A stretch of 64,000 nt of DNA from Jeongeupia chitinilytica (GTDB taxonomy: Bacteria; Pseudomonadota; Gammaproteobacteria; Burkholderiales; Chitinibacteraceae). Position 1 is the stretch's first letter. Every line of letters begins with the position of its first letter. Location of the stretch: contig NZ_BMYO01000001.1 in NCBI RefSeq assembly GCF_014652315.1, positions 372,001 to 436,000 of the forward strand, written 5' to 3'. Both the position numbers and the translations under genes were made by a program. Below the pieces are notes generated by a model. The model was not told where the DNA came from. It was given only the letters and a program-made list of their open reading frames with translations, and searched no databases. Below, piece by piece: positions 47,531-54,737 of this stretch.

Positions 47531-47629
47531 TCAGAAACGCTCCGGATTGAAGAGGGCGTAGACGAGGTAGCCGAGCAGGCCGATGGCGGCGATGCCTGCA
47601 AGGGCGGCCAGCAGTGCGATCGTTGTCAT
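47531..47629 (-). CDS. kdpF: Potassium-transporting ATPase subunit F
   Basis: A 32-residue single-span membrane peptide that reads MTTIALLAALAGIAAIGLLG followed by YLVYALFNPERF; the YLxxALFxPERF ending is diagnostic of KdpF, which stabilises the KdpABC complex. Its ribosome binding site CGGAGG lies inside the preceding small ORF, and its ATG overlaps that ORF's TGA (ATGA). Confidence 0.93.
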   Translation of the reverse strand: MTTIALLAALAGIAAIGLLGYLVYALFNPERF

Positions 47630-47718
47630 GACGGCCTCCGCGTGAGGTGGCACAGCTGGATCAGCAGAAATATCAGCGCGGCGATCAGGCCGGTGAGCGC
47701 GAGGTAAGCGAGGTCCAT
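47626..47718 (-). CDS. Small membrane peptide preceding kdpF
   Basis: A 30-residue reading frame starting MDLAYLALTGLIAALIFLLI and ending QLCHLTRRPS: one hydrophobic helix followed by a short basic tail. It has a good ribosome binding site (GGGAGAAAG) and overlaps kdpF by four bases, so it is very probably translated as the first gene of the kdp operon. Short ORFs in this position occur in some other kdp operons, usually unannotated. A role as an additional Kdp subunit or as a translational leader for kdpF is inference. Confidence 0.65.
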   Translation of the reverse strand: MDLAYLALTGLIAALIFLLIQLCHLTRRPS

Positions 47719-48026
47719 GGCTTTCTCCCTGGGTGGTAGGTCAGGCGTCTGTTGCGGCAAAGGCCGGCGGGCACCTGTTCACCCCGAACTCTAGGGAGGA
47801 CGGCATAAAGACCCCGGTAAAAGGCGGGGCAGGGATGTAAAAATTGCGTAAACGACGGTTCGCCTGAGTCTTTTACTTCTTGTTTTGACGTTATGTCTGA
47901 TTTTGTGGTGACTTGGTCAAAACAAAGTACTGTTTCTGAATTCTTGTTGACGATTTCAGGGACGTTTTGTAGATTTTCAAATGAATCCATTTGATTTGTT
48001 TACAAAATGTCCAATCAATGAGGTCG
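47719..48026. promoter_or_regulatory. Divergent kdp/leuA control region, AT-rich
   Basis: A 308-base region between the kdp operon and leuA. From about 47865 to 48017 it is strikingly AT-rich against a GC-rich background, with many T runs. This is where both promoters would be expected. I see no leucine-codon leader peptide or attenuator hairpin. Confidence 0.5.
47947..47975 (+). promoter_or_regulatory. leuA: Candidate sigma-70 promoter for leuA
   Basis: TTGACG (47947-47952, five of six consensus bases) and TAGATT (47970-47975, four of six) are separated by 17 bases, about 50 bases before the leuA start. Not verified. Confidence 0.45.
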
Positions 48027-49724
48027 ATGATGCTTGCCCTGCCCGCCACCAAGTACCGTGCCTTTACGCCGATTGCCTTGCCGGACCGCACCTGGCCCGA
48101 TCGCGTGCTGACCGCGCCGCCAATCTGGATGAGCACCGACCTGCGTGACGGCAACCAGTCGCTGATCGAGCCGATGAGTGTCGAGAAGAAGCTGCGGATG
48201 TTCGAGACGCTGGTTGCCATCGGCTTCAAGGAAATCGAGGTGGCGTTCCCGTCGGCGTCGCAGACCGATTTCGACTTCGTCCGCAAGCTGATCGACGAGG
48301 GCCGGATTCCCGACGACGTGACGATCGAGGTGCTGACGCAGGCGCGCGAGGACCTGATCGAGCGGACGGTCGAATCGCTGGTCGGCGCACGCCGCGCCAT
48401 CGTCCACCTGTACAACGCGATCGCGCCGAACTTCCGCCGCATCGTGTTCAATACCGACCGGGCCGGCGTGAAGGCGCTGGCGGTGAACGGCACACGGATG
48501 GTCAAGGCGGCCACGGCCCGGCATCCGGACACCGAGTGGGTGTTCCAGTACTCGCCCGAGGTGTTTTCCGGCTCCGAAACCGATTTCGCCAGGGAAGTCT
48601 GCGATGCGGTGTCCGACGTCTGGCAGCCGAGCCCGCAGCGCAAGATGATCATCAACCTGCCGGCAACGGTGGAAATGGGCACGCCGAACACCTACGCCGA
48701 CCAGATCGAATGGATGAGCCGGCATCTGGCCCGGCGCGACAGCATCATCCTGTCGGTGCACCCGCACAACGATCGCGGCTGCGCGGTGGCGGCGGCCGAG
48801 CTGGCGGTGATGGCCGGCGCCGACCGTGTCGAAGGCTGCCTGTTCGGCAGCGGCGAGCGCACCGGCAACGTCGATCTGGTGACGCTGGCACTCAACCTCT
48901 ACAGCCAGGGCGTGCATCCGGGGCTGGATTTCTCAGACATCGATGCGATCCGCCGTACCGCCGAGTACTGCACCCAGTTGCCGGTGCATCCGCGCCATCC
49001 GTATGCCGGCGATCTGGTGTTCACGGCGTTCTCCGGTTCGCATCAGGATGCGATCAGGAAGGGGCTGGCGCAGCAGCGTGCCGATGCGGTCTGGGAAGTG
49101 CCCTATCTGCCGATCGACCCGCTCGACGTCGGCCGCAGCTATGACGCGGTGATCCGCGTCAACAGCCAGTCGGGCAAGGGCGGTGTGGCTTACCTCCTGC
49201 AGCAGGAGCACGGTTTCGAGCTGCCACGGCGGCTGCAGATCGAGTTCAGCCGCGCGATCCAGCGCGAGTCCGATGCGACCGGCCGCGAGGTCACGCCGGA
49301 CGACATCCACGCGCTGTTCCGCCGCGAATACCTTGATCGCGTCGCACCGTGGACTTACGTGCGCCACAGCCTCGAGGAAACCGGCGGCGCCGGTGGCGAT
49401 GCCGGTTCGGGCGGGGCCGTGATCGAAGTCGAGCTGGCGTACGAGGGCGAATCGCGCATCGTCATCGGCACCGGCAACGGCCCGATTGCCGCGTTCGTCG
49501 CGGCACTGGCCGGTGCCGGCATCGAGCTGGCCGTGCACGACTATCACGAGCATGCGCTCAGGGGCGGCGCCGACGCGCAGGCGGCGTGCTACATCGAGAT
49601 GGCCGTGAACGGTGCGCCGTCCGGCTTCGGTGTCGGCGCCGATCGCAACATCGTTGCCGCGGCGATCAAGGCCTTGCTGTCGGGCGTCAACCGCGCGCGG
49701 GTGGTCGAGGCGGCAACGGCCTGA
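48027..49724 (+). CDS. leuA: 2-isopropylmalate synthase
   Basis: A 565-residue enzyme of the LeuA type 2 group, joining acetyl-CoA and 2-oxoisovalerate in the first step of leucine synthesis. The barrel opens STDLRDGNQSL with metal/substrate residues, HPHNDRG carries two further metal ligands, and GSGERTGNVD follows. The C-terminal leucine-binding regulatory domain (from ~430) is present, so feedback inhibition is expected. Several ATGs are close together (48018, 48027, 48030); the MMLALPATKYRAF start matches the usual N terminus and GAGG at 48020 favours 48027 or 48030. Stand-alone gene ending in a strong terminator. Confidence 0.96.
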   Translation: MMLALPATKYRAFTPIALPDRTWPDRVLTAPPIWMSTDLRDGNQSLIEPMSVEKKLRMFETLVAIGFKEIEVAFPSASQTDFDFVRKLIDEGRIPDDVTIEVLTQAREDLIERTVESLVGARRAIVHLYNAIAPNFRRIVFNTDRAGVKALAVNGTRMVKAATARHPDTEWVFQYSPEVFSGSETDFAREVCDAVSDVWQPSPQRKMIINLPATVEMGTPNTYADQIEWMSRHLARRDSIILSVHPHNDRGCAVAAAELAVMAGADRVEGCLFGSGERTGNVDLVTLALNLYSQGVHPGLDFSDIDAIRRTAEYCTQLPVHPRHPYAGDLVFTAFSGSHQDAIRKGLAQQRADAVWEVPYLPIDPLDVGRSYDAVIRVNSQSGKGGVAYLLQQEHGFELPRRLQIEFSRAIQRESDATGREVTPDDIHALFRREYLDRVAPWTYVRHSLEETGGAGGDAGSGGAVIEVELAYEGESRIVIGTGNGPIAAFVAALAGAGIELAVHDYHEHALRGGADAQAACYIEMAVNGAPSGFGVGADRNIVAAAIKALLSGVNRARVVEAATA

Positions 49725-49726
49725 GC

Positions 49727-49754
49727 AAACACCCCGCCGGCGGCGGGGTGTTTT
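49727..49754. terminator. Bidirectional intrinsic terminator after leuA
   Basis: ACACCCCGCC and GGCGGGGTGT form a ten-base-pair stem with a GGC loop, followed by TTTT on the plus strand and, on the other strand, TTTGC. It lies between leuA and the convergent SUMF1-like gene. Confidence 0.88.
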
Positions 49755-49772
49755 CAACAAAGGTCGGCGTCC

Positions 49773-51074
49773 TCAGTCTTCGCGATCATGGGCCTGACCG
49801 GCGACGACCGAGCGGGCCAGCCGCAGACCGGTGGCCGAGGTCGACTCGGCCGGGTCGCCGGCGTAGCGGTCGGTGATGTGCATGTCCTGCCCGTTGTCCC
49901 AGCTGGCGCCGCGCATCACCCGCCCCGGCGCGTCGCCGGTGCCGACCGGGTTGGTCTGCGCCTGCGTGGTGTAGGTCCGCTCTCTGTCGCCGGTCCATTC
50001 CCACGCGCTGCCGGACATGTCGAACAGCCCCAGCGAGTTGGCGACGAAGCTGCCCACCGGCGCCTGCCGCGCGTAGCCGTCGGTCACCGGCCACGGCACC
50101 AGCCACGCCGGCAGCGGTTCGCCGAACAGGTCTTCGAAATACTGCTTGAAGCTGTTGTCGGCGATGTTGGCTGCCGGCTTGCCGTTGACCAGCGGTGCGC
50201 CGTTGCCCCAGGCGTTGACGATGTCCTGGCCGCGATCGCGCGCCGCGTACTCCCACTCGGCTTCGGTCGGCAGCCGGTAACCGATCACCCTGGCGACATC
50301 GGTCGTCGGCTGGCCGGCGGCGTCGAGCAGGTCGCCGGTCGTTTCGTCGTAGGCCCTGGGCCAGCCCTTGCGCTGGTTCAGCCAGTTCACGTACCTGATC
50401 GCCGCCCACCACGTGACGTTGACGGCCGGATTCTCGCCCCGCCCCATGTCGACGCCGCCCATGTCGGCCGAGCTGAGCGGCGCCTGACCGGTGGCGCGGG
50501 TGTAGCGGTCGAACTGGCGGTAGGTGACTTCGGTGGCGCCGAGCCAGTACGGCGACAGCGTCACCGTGTGAACCGGATACTCGTTCGGATAATTGACCGG
50601 GCCGGCGATCGTCGCACCCATCACGAAGCTGCCGCCGGGCACGCGGACGAACTGCCGGCCGTTGACGCCGGTGCCGAGCGCCCGCCAGACCGGGCTGCCG
50701 GCACCCGGTGCGTCGCCACGTGTCCACCAGCGTGCCTGATACAGCTCGCCACCGAGTGCGGCCAGTTCGCCGGCGGCATACGCACGCGCAACTTGCCAGT
50801 CACCGGCCGTGTCTTCGGCCGGCGCGGCCAGCCACGGCGCTACGCCGGCAGCCGGTGTGTCGCCACGGGTCCACCAGCGGGCCTGCCATTCCTGTCCCTG
50901 ATGCGTCACCACATCGCCCTGAAGGTAGACGGCACCCGGCTGCCAGGCTGCCGCAAGCGCGCCGTGCATGCCGGTGGCGAGCAGCACGCCGAGCAGCAGC
51001 CGGTGCAGGCGCGTACCGGGTGGTTTTGCCGATGCCGGGTGGCGGGGCGGGATGGCGTGATTGACGTGTTTCAT
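49773..51074 (-). CDS. Secreted protein with two chitin-binding modules and an SUMF1 domain
   Basis: A 433-residue protein. A long signal peptide (HRLLLGVLLATGMHGALAA, cleavage ~42) is followed by two CBM5/12-type modules (44-81 and 93-130), each with the aromatic ARWWTRGD stretch and a closing W. Residues ~141-428 form an SUMF1/formylglycine-generating-like domain (VRVPGGSFVMG, YRLPTEAEWEYAARDRG, MSGSAWEWTGDR, VMRGASWDNG). The mature protein contains no cysteine, so it cannot be an FGE, whose chemistry needs Cys. Other members of this fold bind ligands. It probably acts on or at chitin outside the cell. AGGGGA supports the start at 51074. Confidence 0.82.
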   Translation of the reverse strand: MKHVNHAIPPRHPASAKPPGTRLHRLLLGVLLATGMHGALAAAWQPGAVYLQGDVVTHQGQEWQARWWTRGDTPAAGVAPWLAAPAEDTAGDWQVARAYAAGELAALGGELYQARWWTRGDAPGAGSPVWRALGTGVNGRQFVRVPGGSFVMGATIAGPVNYPNEYPVHTVTLSPYWLGATEVTYRQFDRYTRATGQAPLSSADMGGVDMGRGENPAVNVTWWAAIRYVNWLNQRKGWPRAYDETTGDLLDAAGQPTTDVARVIGYRLPTEAEWEYAARDRGQDIVNAWGNGAPLVNGKPAANIADNSFKQYFEDLFGEPLPAWLVPWPVTDGYARQAPVGSFVANSLGLFDMSGSAWEWTGDRERTYTTQAQTNPVGTGDAPGRVMRGASWDNGQDMHITDRYAGDPAESTSATGLRLARSVVAGQAHDRED

Positions 51075-51306
51075 TGGTAATTCCCCTGTCCTTGGTGTCT
51101 TTCTGTTTGATTGCATGACATTGTCATGTTTTGCCAAATTGCCAGCGGCAGACCAAGGACTCAAGTGCCGGAGTGCCGGGAAGCGGCCGGTACAACAGCT
51201 GCATCAGCCGATGCTGATCCGGGGAAATGAAACGTGCGCAAGAACCGGAGTGCGGCGTGGCCCGAGCGGGCGCAGCATGAGGCCATGATCTCTACGGGAG
51301 CCGATC

Positions 51307-52062
51307 ATGAAGCCGAACCCGACCGCCGCGCGTGCCCTGGCCACGCAGTCCGATCCACGCTGGGCCGCCGTGCTCGCCCGCGACCGCGAAGCGACGTTCT
51401 ATTACTCGGTCGCGACGACCGGGGTGTATTGCCGACCGTCGTGTGGCGCGCGACCCAAACCGGAGAACGTCGCCTTTCACGCCAGTTGCGATGCCGCCGA
51501 AGCTGCCGGCTTCCGGCCATGCAAACGCTGCCGGCCGCGCCTACAGCCGGAAGTGCTGCGCCATGCCTGCGGCGAATCGCTCCTCGGCACGGTGCTGGTT
51601 GCACAGAGTGCCGGTGGCATCTGTGCGGTGCTGATCGGCGATGCAGCTGCATCGCTGCTCGACGATCTGCAGGCACGCTTTCCGAAAGCGCGGATCGGTC
51701 AGGGCGACGAAACGACGGTGGCGCTGCTCGCGCAGGTGCTGGCGCTGATCAGCCGGCCGGCACACGCGATTGCCGTGCCGCTCGACGCGCGCGGCACCGC
51801 GTTCCAGCAGGCCGTGTGGCAGGCGCTGCGGCAGATTCCGGCGGGCGAGACGCGCAGCTATGCCGAGCTGGCCAAAGCGCTCGGCGCGCCCTCTGCGGTC
51901 CGTGCGGTGGCAGGGGCGTGCGCCGCCAACCCGCTGGCCGTCGTGGTGCCGTGCCATCGGGTCTTGCGTAGCGACGGCACGATCTCCGGCTACCGCTGGG
52001 GCGTGGAACGCAAGCAGGCGTTGCTGGCGCTGGAAGCGCGCGGGGCGGAGGCGAGGGCATGA
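51307..52062 (+). CDS. ada: Ada-type DNA alkylation protein lacking the AraC helix-turn-helix
   Basis: A 251-residue protein. Residues 1-80 are the Ada zinc module that accepts methyl groups from phosphotriesters: C42, C46, C72 and C75 in VYCRPSCGARP and FRPCKRCRPR. Residues ~88-245 form O6-methylguanine-DNA methyltransferase with the nucleophile C216 in VVPCHRV and the FQQAVWQAL helix. E. coli Ada (354 residues) has about 100 further residues between these parts, the AraC-like DNA-binding domain; here PEVLRHACGESLLG joins them directly. It can repair both lesion types in principle but probably cannot act as an AraC-type activator. Its stop overlaps the next gene (ATGA). Confidence 0.88.
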   Translation: MKPNPTAARALATQSDPRWAAVLARDREATFYYSVATTGVYCRPSCGARPKPENVAFHASCDAAEAAGFRPCKRCRPRLQPEVLRHACGESLLGTVLVAQSAGGICAVLIGDAAASLLDDLQARFPKARIGQGDETTVALLAQVLALISRPAHAIAVPLDARGTAFQQAVWQALRQIPAGETRSYAELAKALGAPSAVRAVAGACAANPLAVVVPCHRVLRSDGTISGYRWGVERKQALLALEARGAEARA

Positions 52063-52772
52063 ACGCGCCACTGCATGCGCCGCTGGCTGCGCTCGACTGG
52101 ACCGGCACCGAAACCGCGCTGGACGCGCAGGGCTGGGCGCTGCTGCCCGGCCTGCTGTCCCCGGCCGATTGTGCGGCGCTTGCCGGCCTGTACGCCGGCG
52201 ATGCGGGCTTTCGCAGCCGGGTCGTGATGGAACGGCACGGCTTCGGTCGTGGCGAATACAAATACTTCGCCCATCCGCTGCCGGACATCGTTGCCCGCCT
52301 GCGCACCGCGCTGTACCCGCTGCTGGTGCCGGTTGCCAATCGCTGGAACGCGGCGATGGGGTTGGACGTGCGCTATCCGGCCGACCATGCGGACTTCATC
52401 GCCCGCTGCAATGCCGCCGGCCAGCTGCGGCCGACACCGCTGCTGTTGCAGTACGGCGCCGGCGACTACAACTGCCTGCACCAGGACCTGTACGGCGAAC
52501 ACGTGTTTCCGCTGCAAGTGGCGATCCTGCTATCCGAGCCGGGGCGGGATTTCGATGGCGGCGAGTTCGTGCTGACCGAGCAGCGGCCGCGGATGCAGTC
52601 GCGCGCCGAGGTCGTGCCGTTGCGGCAGGGCGATGCGGTGGTGTTCGCCGTCAACCAGCGGCCGGTGCAGGGCACGCGCGGCGTCTACCGCGTCGCCATG
52701 CGTCATGGCGTCAGCCGGGTGCGCGCCGGGACGCGGCATACTGTCGGCATCATCTTCCACGATGCCCAGTGA
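52059..52772 (+). CDS. 2OG-Fe(II) oxygenase (Oxygenase-NA type)
   Basis: A 237-residue dioxygenase. The facial triad is seen in LHQDLYG (His, Asp) and MRHGVS (His), with the 2-oxoglutarate Arg in GTRHTVGIIFHDA. The N-terminal WALLPGLLSPADCAAL is typical of the PF09859 group, members of which often sit beside ada or alkB. The function is unproven; a role in alkylated nucleic acid repair or in demodification is suggested by context. It overlaps ada by four bases and precedes alkB by 22 bases. Confidence 0.85.
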   Translation: MNAPLHAPLAALDWTGTETALDAQGWALLPGLLSPADCAALAGLYAGDAGFRSRVVMERHGFGRGEYKYFAHPLPDIVARLRTALYPLLVPVANRWNAAMGLDVRYPADHADFIARCNAAGQLRPTPLLLQYGAGDYNCLHQDLYGEHVFPLQVAILLSEPGRDFDGGEFVLTEQRPRMQSRAEVVPLRQGDAVVFAVNQRPVQGTRGVYRVAMRHGVSRVRAGTRHTVGIIFHDAQ

Positions 52773-52794
52773 AGTGCATGACGAGCAACCCGCG

Positions 52795-53454
52795 ATGACC
52801 GCCGACCTGTTTGCTGATCTGTTCAACGAGGCCCCGCCCGACTGGCGCGAAGACCTCGCCCCCGGTGCCGTGGTGTTGCGCGGCTTCGCGCTGCCCATGG
52901 TGCCGGCGCTGCTGGCCGGCGTTGAAGCGGTCACCGCCAGCGCGCCGTTCCGCCATCTGGTCACGCCGGGCGGGCAGACGATGTCGGTGGCGATGAGCAA
53001 CACCGGCGCGCTCGGCTGGGTCAGCGACCGGCGCGGCTACCGCTACGATGCGACCGACCCGCAAACCGGCCGACCGTGGCCGGCGATGCCGGCGGCGTTC
53101 GCGCAACTGGCGCTGGACGCCGCGCACGCAGCCGGTTTCGACGGTTTCACGCCCCAAGCCTGCCTGATCAACCGCTACGCCATCGGCGCCCGGCTCAGCC
53201 TGCATCAGGACAAGGACGAACTCGACTACGACCACCCGATCGTTTCGGTGTCCTTGGGGCTGCCGGCGGTGTTCCTGTTCGGCGGGTTCGAGCGCAGCGA
53301 CAGACAGGCGCGGATTCCGATCGCCCATGGCGATGTCGTCGTCTGGGGCGGGCCGTCGCGATTGCGCTACCACGGTGTGCAGCCGATCAAGCCCGGGGTG
53401 CATCCGCTGCTGGGCGATGTGCGGATCAATCTGACGTTCCGCAAAGTGCGCTGA
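52795..53454 (+). CDS. alkB: Alkylated DNA repair dioxygenase AlkB
   Basis: A 219-residue Fe(II)/2OG dioxygenase that removes methyl groups from 1-methyladenine and 3-methylcytosine. Nearly every block of E. coli AlkB can be followed: TPGGQTMSVAMSN, GWVSDRRGYRYD, CLINRYAIGARLSLHQDKDE with the HxD ligands, GDVVVWGGPSRLRYHGVQ with the distal His, and RINLTFRK with the 2OG Arg. Start at 52795 matches the family N terminus MTADLFAD; an ATG at 52762 is in frame but adds unrelated residues. Third gene of the alkylation-response operon. Confidence 0.95.
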   Translation: MTADLFADLFNEAPPDWREDLAPGAVVLRGFALPMVPALLAGVEAVTASAPFRHLVTPGGQTMSVAMSNTGALGWVSDRRGYRYDATDPQTGRPWPAMPAAFAQLALDAAHAAGFDGFTPQACLINRYAIGARLSLHQDKDELDYDHPIVSVSLGLPAVFLFGGFERSDRQARIPIAHGDVVVWGGPSRLRYHGVQPIKPGVHPLLGDVRINLTFRKVR

Positions 53455-53545
53455 GCCGTGCGCGTCGCGCAGGCGGCGGCAATGATGCGATGGCAAAGCC
53501 GCACGATTGGCGTAGATTGCGGGCAAACTTAGCCCGAAGTGACCG

Positions 53546-53899
53546 ATGACGCCGCACGCCCAGACCATCCGCTTTTTCCGCGAACGCATACCGTCCTTCG
53601 AGTGCGAGCCGGGTTGCCACGACTGCTGCGGGCCGGTGACGACGTCGAGCGAGGAAATGGCGCGCTTGCCGCGCAAGACCCGTGCCGAGCGCGACGCGGC
53701 GCTGACGGAGCTGAGCTGCCCGCACCTCGGCCCCAGGGGCTGTCAGGTCTATGCGGAGCGGCCGATCATCTGCCGGCTGTTCGGCACGACGCCCAAGCTT
53801 GCCTGTCCGCGCGGACGGCGGCCGGAGACGATGGTCGATCCGGCCGTCGAGCAGCTGGTGTACGACTTCTTTGCCAGGGTCAGGCACGTGCTGGTGTGA
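53546..53899 (+). CDS. YkgJ-family cysteine cluster protein
   Basis: A 117-residue protein with the family's cysteine cluster: CEPGCHDCCGPV near the N terminus and CPHLGPRGCQVYAERPIICR later, eight cysteines in all, probably binding zinc or an Fe-S centre. The function of the family is not known. The start at 53546 follows a weak GAAG box. It lies 91 bases after alkB on the same strand and could be read with it, though no functional link is known. Confidence 0.82.
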   Translation: MTPHAQTIRFFRERIPSFECEPGCHDCCGPVTTSSEEMARLPRKTRAERDAALTELSCPHLGPRGCQVYAERPIICRLFGTTPKLACPRGRRPETMVDPAVEQLVYDFFARVRHVLV

Positions 53900-53934
53900 A
53901 CCCGGCCGGTACCGCGGACCGGAGAAACGGATGG

Positions 53935-54129
53935 CTACAGATACTTGGGCGGGGGCAGTACCTGCTTGTACACGACCTTGCCGTCGGATTTTTCGCTGCG
54001 CATCACGTAGTTGCGGGCCCCGCACAAGGGGCAGCGGAACAGCTCGCCCTGGCCTTCGTTCCTGATTTCAACGTCCTCGACCTTCCACTGCGCCTCGCAG
54101 GCTTGGTTCAGACAGGTAAACATGGGCAC
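53935..54129 (-). CDS. Small zinc-ribbon protein
   Basis: A 64-residue protein: two Cys pairs (CLNQAC and CPLC) around a beta hairpin, followed by NYVMRSEK and a proline-rich tail. A strong ribosome binding site (CCGGAGGTG) precedes the ATG at 54129. I recognise only the zinc-ribbon pattern. Convergent with the YkgJ gene; function unknown. Confidence 0.7.
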   Translation of the reverse strand: MPMFTCLNQACEAQWKVEDVEIRNEGQGELFRCPLCGARNYVMRSEKSDGKVVYKQVLPPPKYL

Positions 54130-54297
54130 CTCCGGTGTACGGTAAAAACAGCCGCGCAGGGTAGCATGCCGCTACATTGACTGCCTGGATATGGCAGCCA
54201 TTTGGCGGTGTTCAAATTGCGGCCGAATTGCGCGATCGGTCAACGAAGGCAAGAGGATGCGTCGCGTCAGAAAGCGTTCGCGTCTCGGGAGGAGGGA

Positions 54298-54675
54298 ATG
54301 AATCCACGTCGCGTACATGATCTGCTGCGCCAGAATTTTCCGGACTATTTCCGGCTCGATTTGGACTGGCGCAATATCGCCGACCGGACTGGTTCAATTG
54401 ATGTCGAGGTACTGGCGCAGTATCTCGACCGTTACATCGATGCGGACGACGTGCTGGTCGAAGCGGGCAGGAAGACGGGCGCGTATCTTTCCAAGGCCGA
54501 GGTTGCGGCCTATGTCGCAACGCATTCCCGGCAGGGGGTCAGAATGACCGACCGAAAATTCGACGGTTTCGTTGTCCTCGGCGGGAACGGCGTCATTGCC
54601 GGCTGGCGTAGGGCTTCGCCGCCCGCAGATTTGGCGCTGCCTCCACCCAGGAAACGAGCCCATGAGTCCGAATGA
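54298..54675 (+). CDS. Hypothetical protein
   Basis: A 125-residue soluble protein starting MNPRRVHDLLRQNFPDYF; it appears mostly helical in the first 80 residues (YLDRYIDADDVLVEAGRKTG, AEVAAYVATH) with an FDGFVVL strand later and a charged tail. A strong GGGAGGAGGGA ribosome binding site fixes the start. I do not recognise its family. Base composition of the gene and of the ~170 bases before it is less GC-rich than average. It is convergent with the phosphofructokinase gene. Confidence 0.6.
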   Translation: MNPRRVHDLLRQNFPDYFRLDLDWRNIADRTGSIDVEVLAQYLDRYIDADDVLVEAGRKTGAYLSKAEVAAYVATHSRQGVRMTDRKFDGFVVLGGNGVIAGWRRASPPADLALPPPRKRAHESE

Positions 54676-54737
54676 GGGTTTCGCCCTGAGCGCCTCGAAC
54701 GGCCTTGCCCCGCAGGGCATGCTCCGGGAAGTGAACC

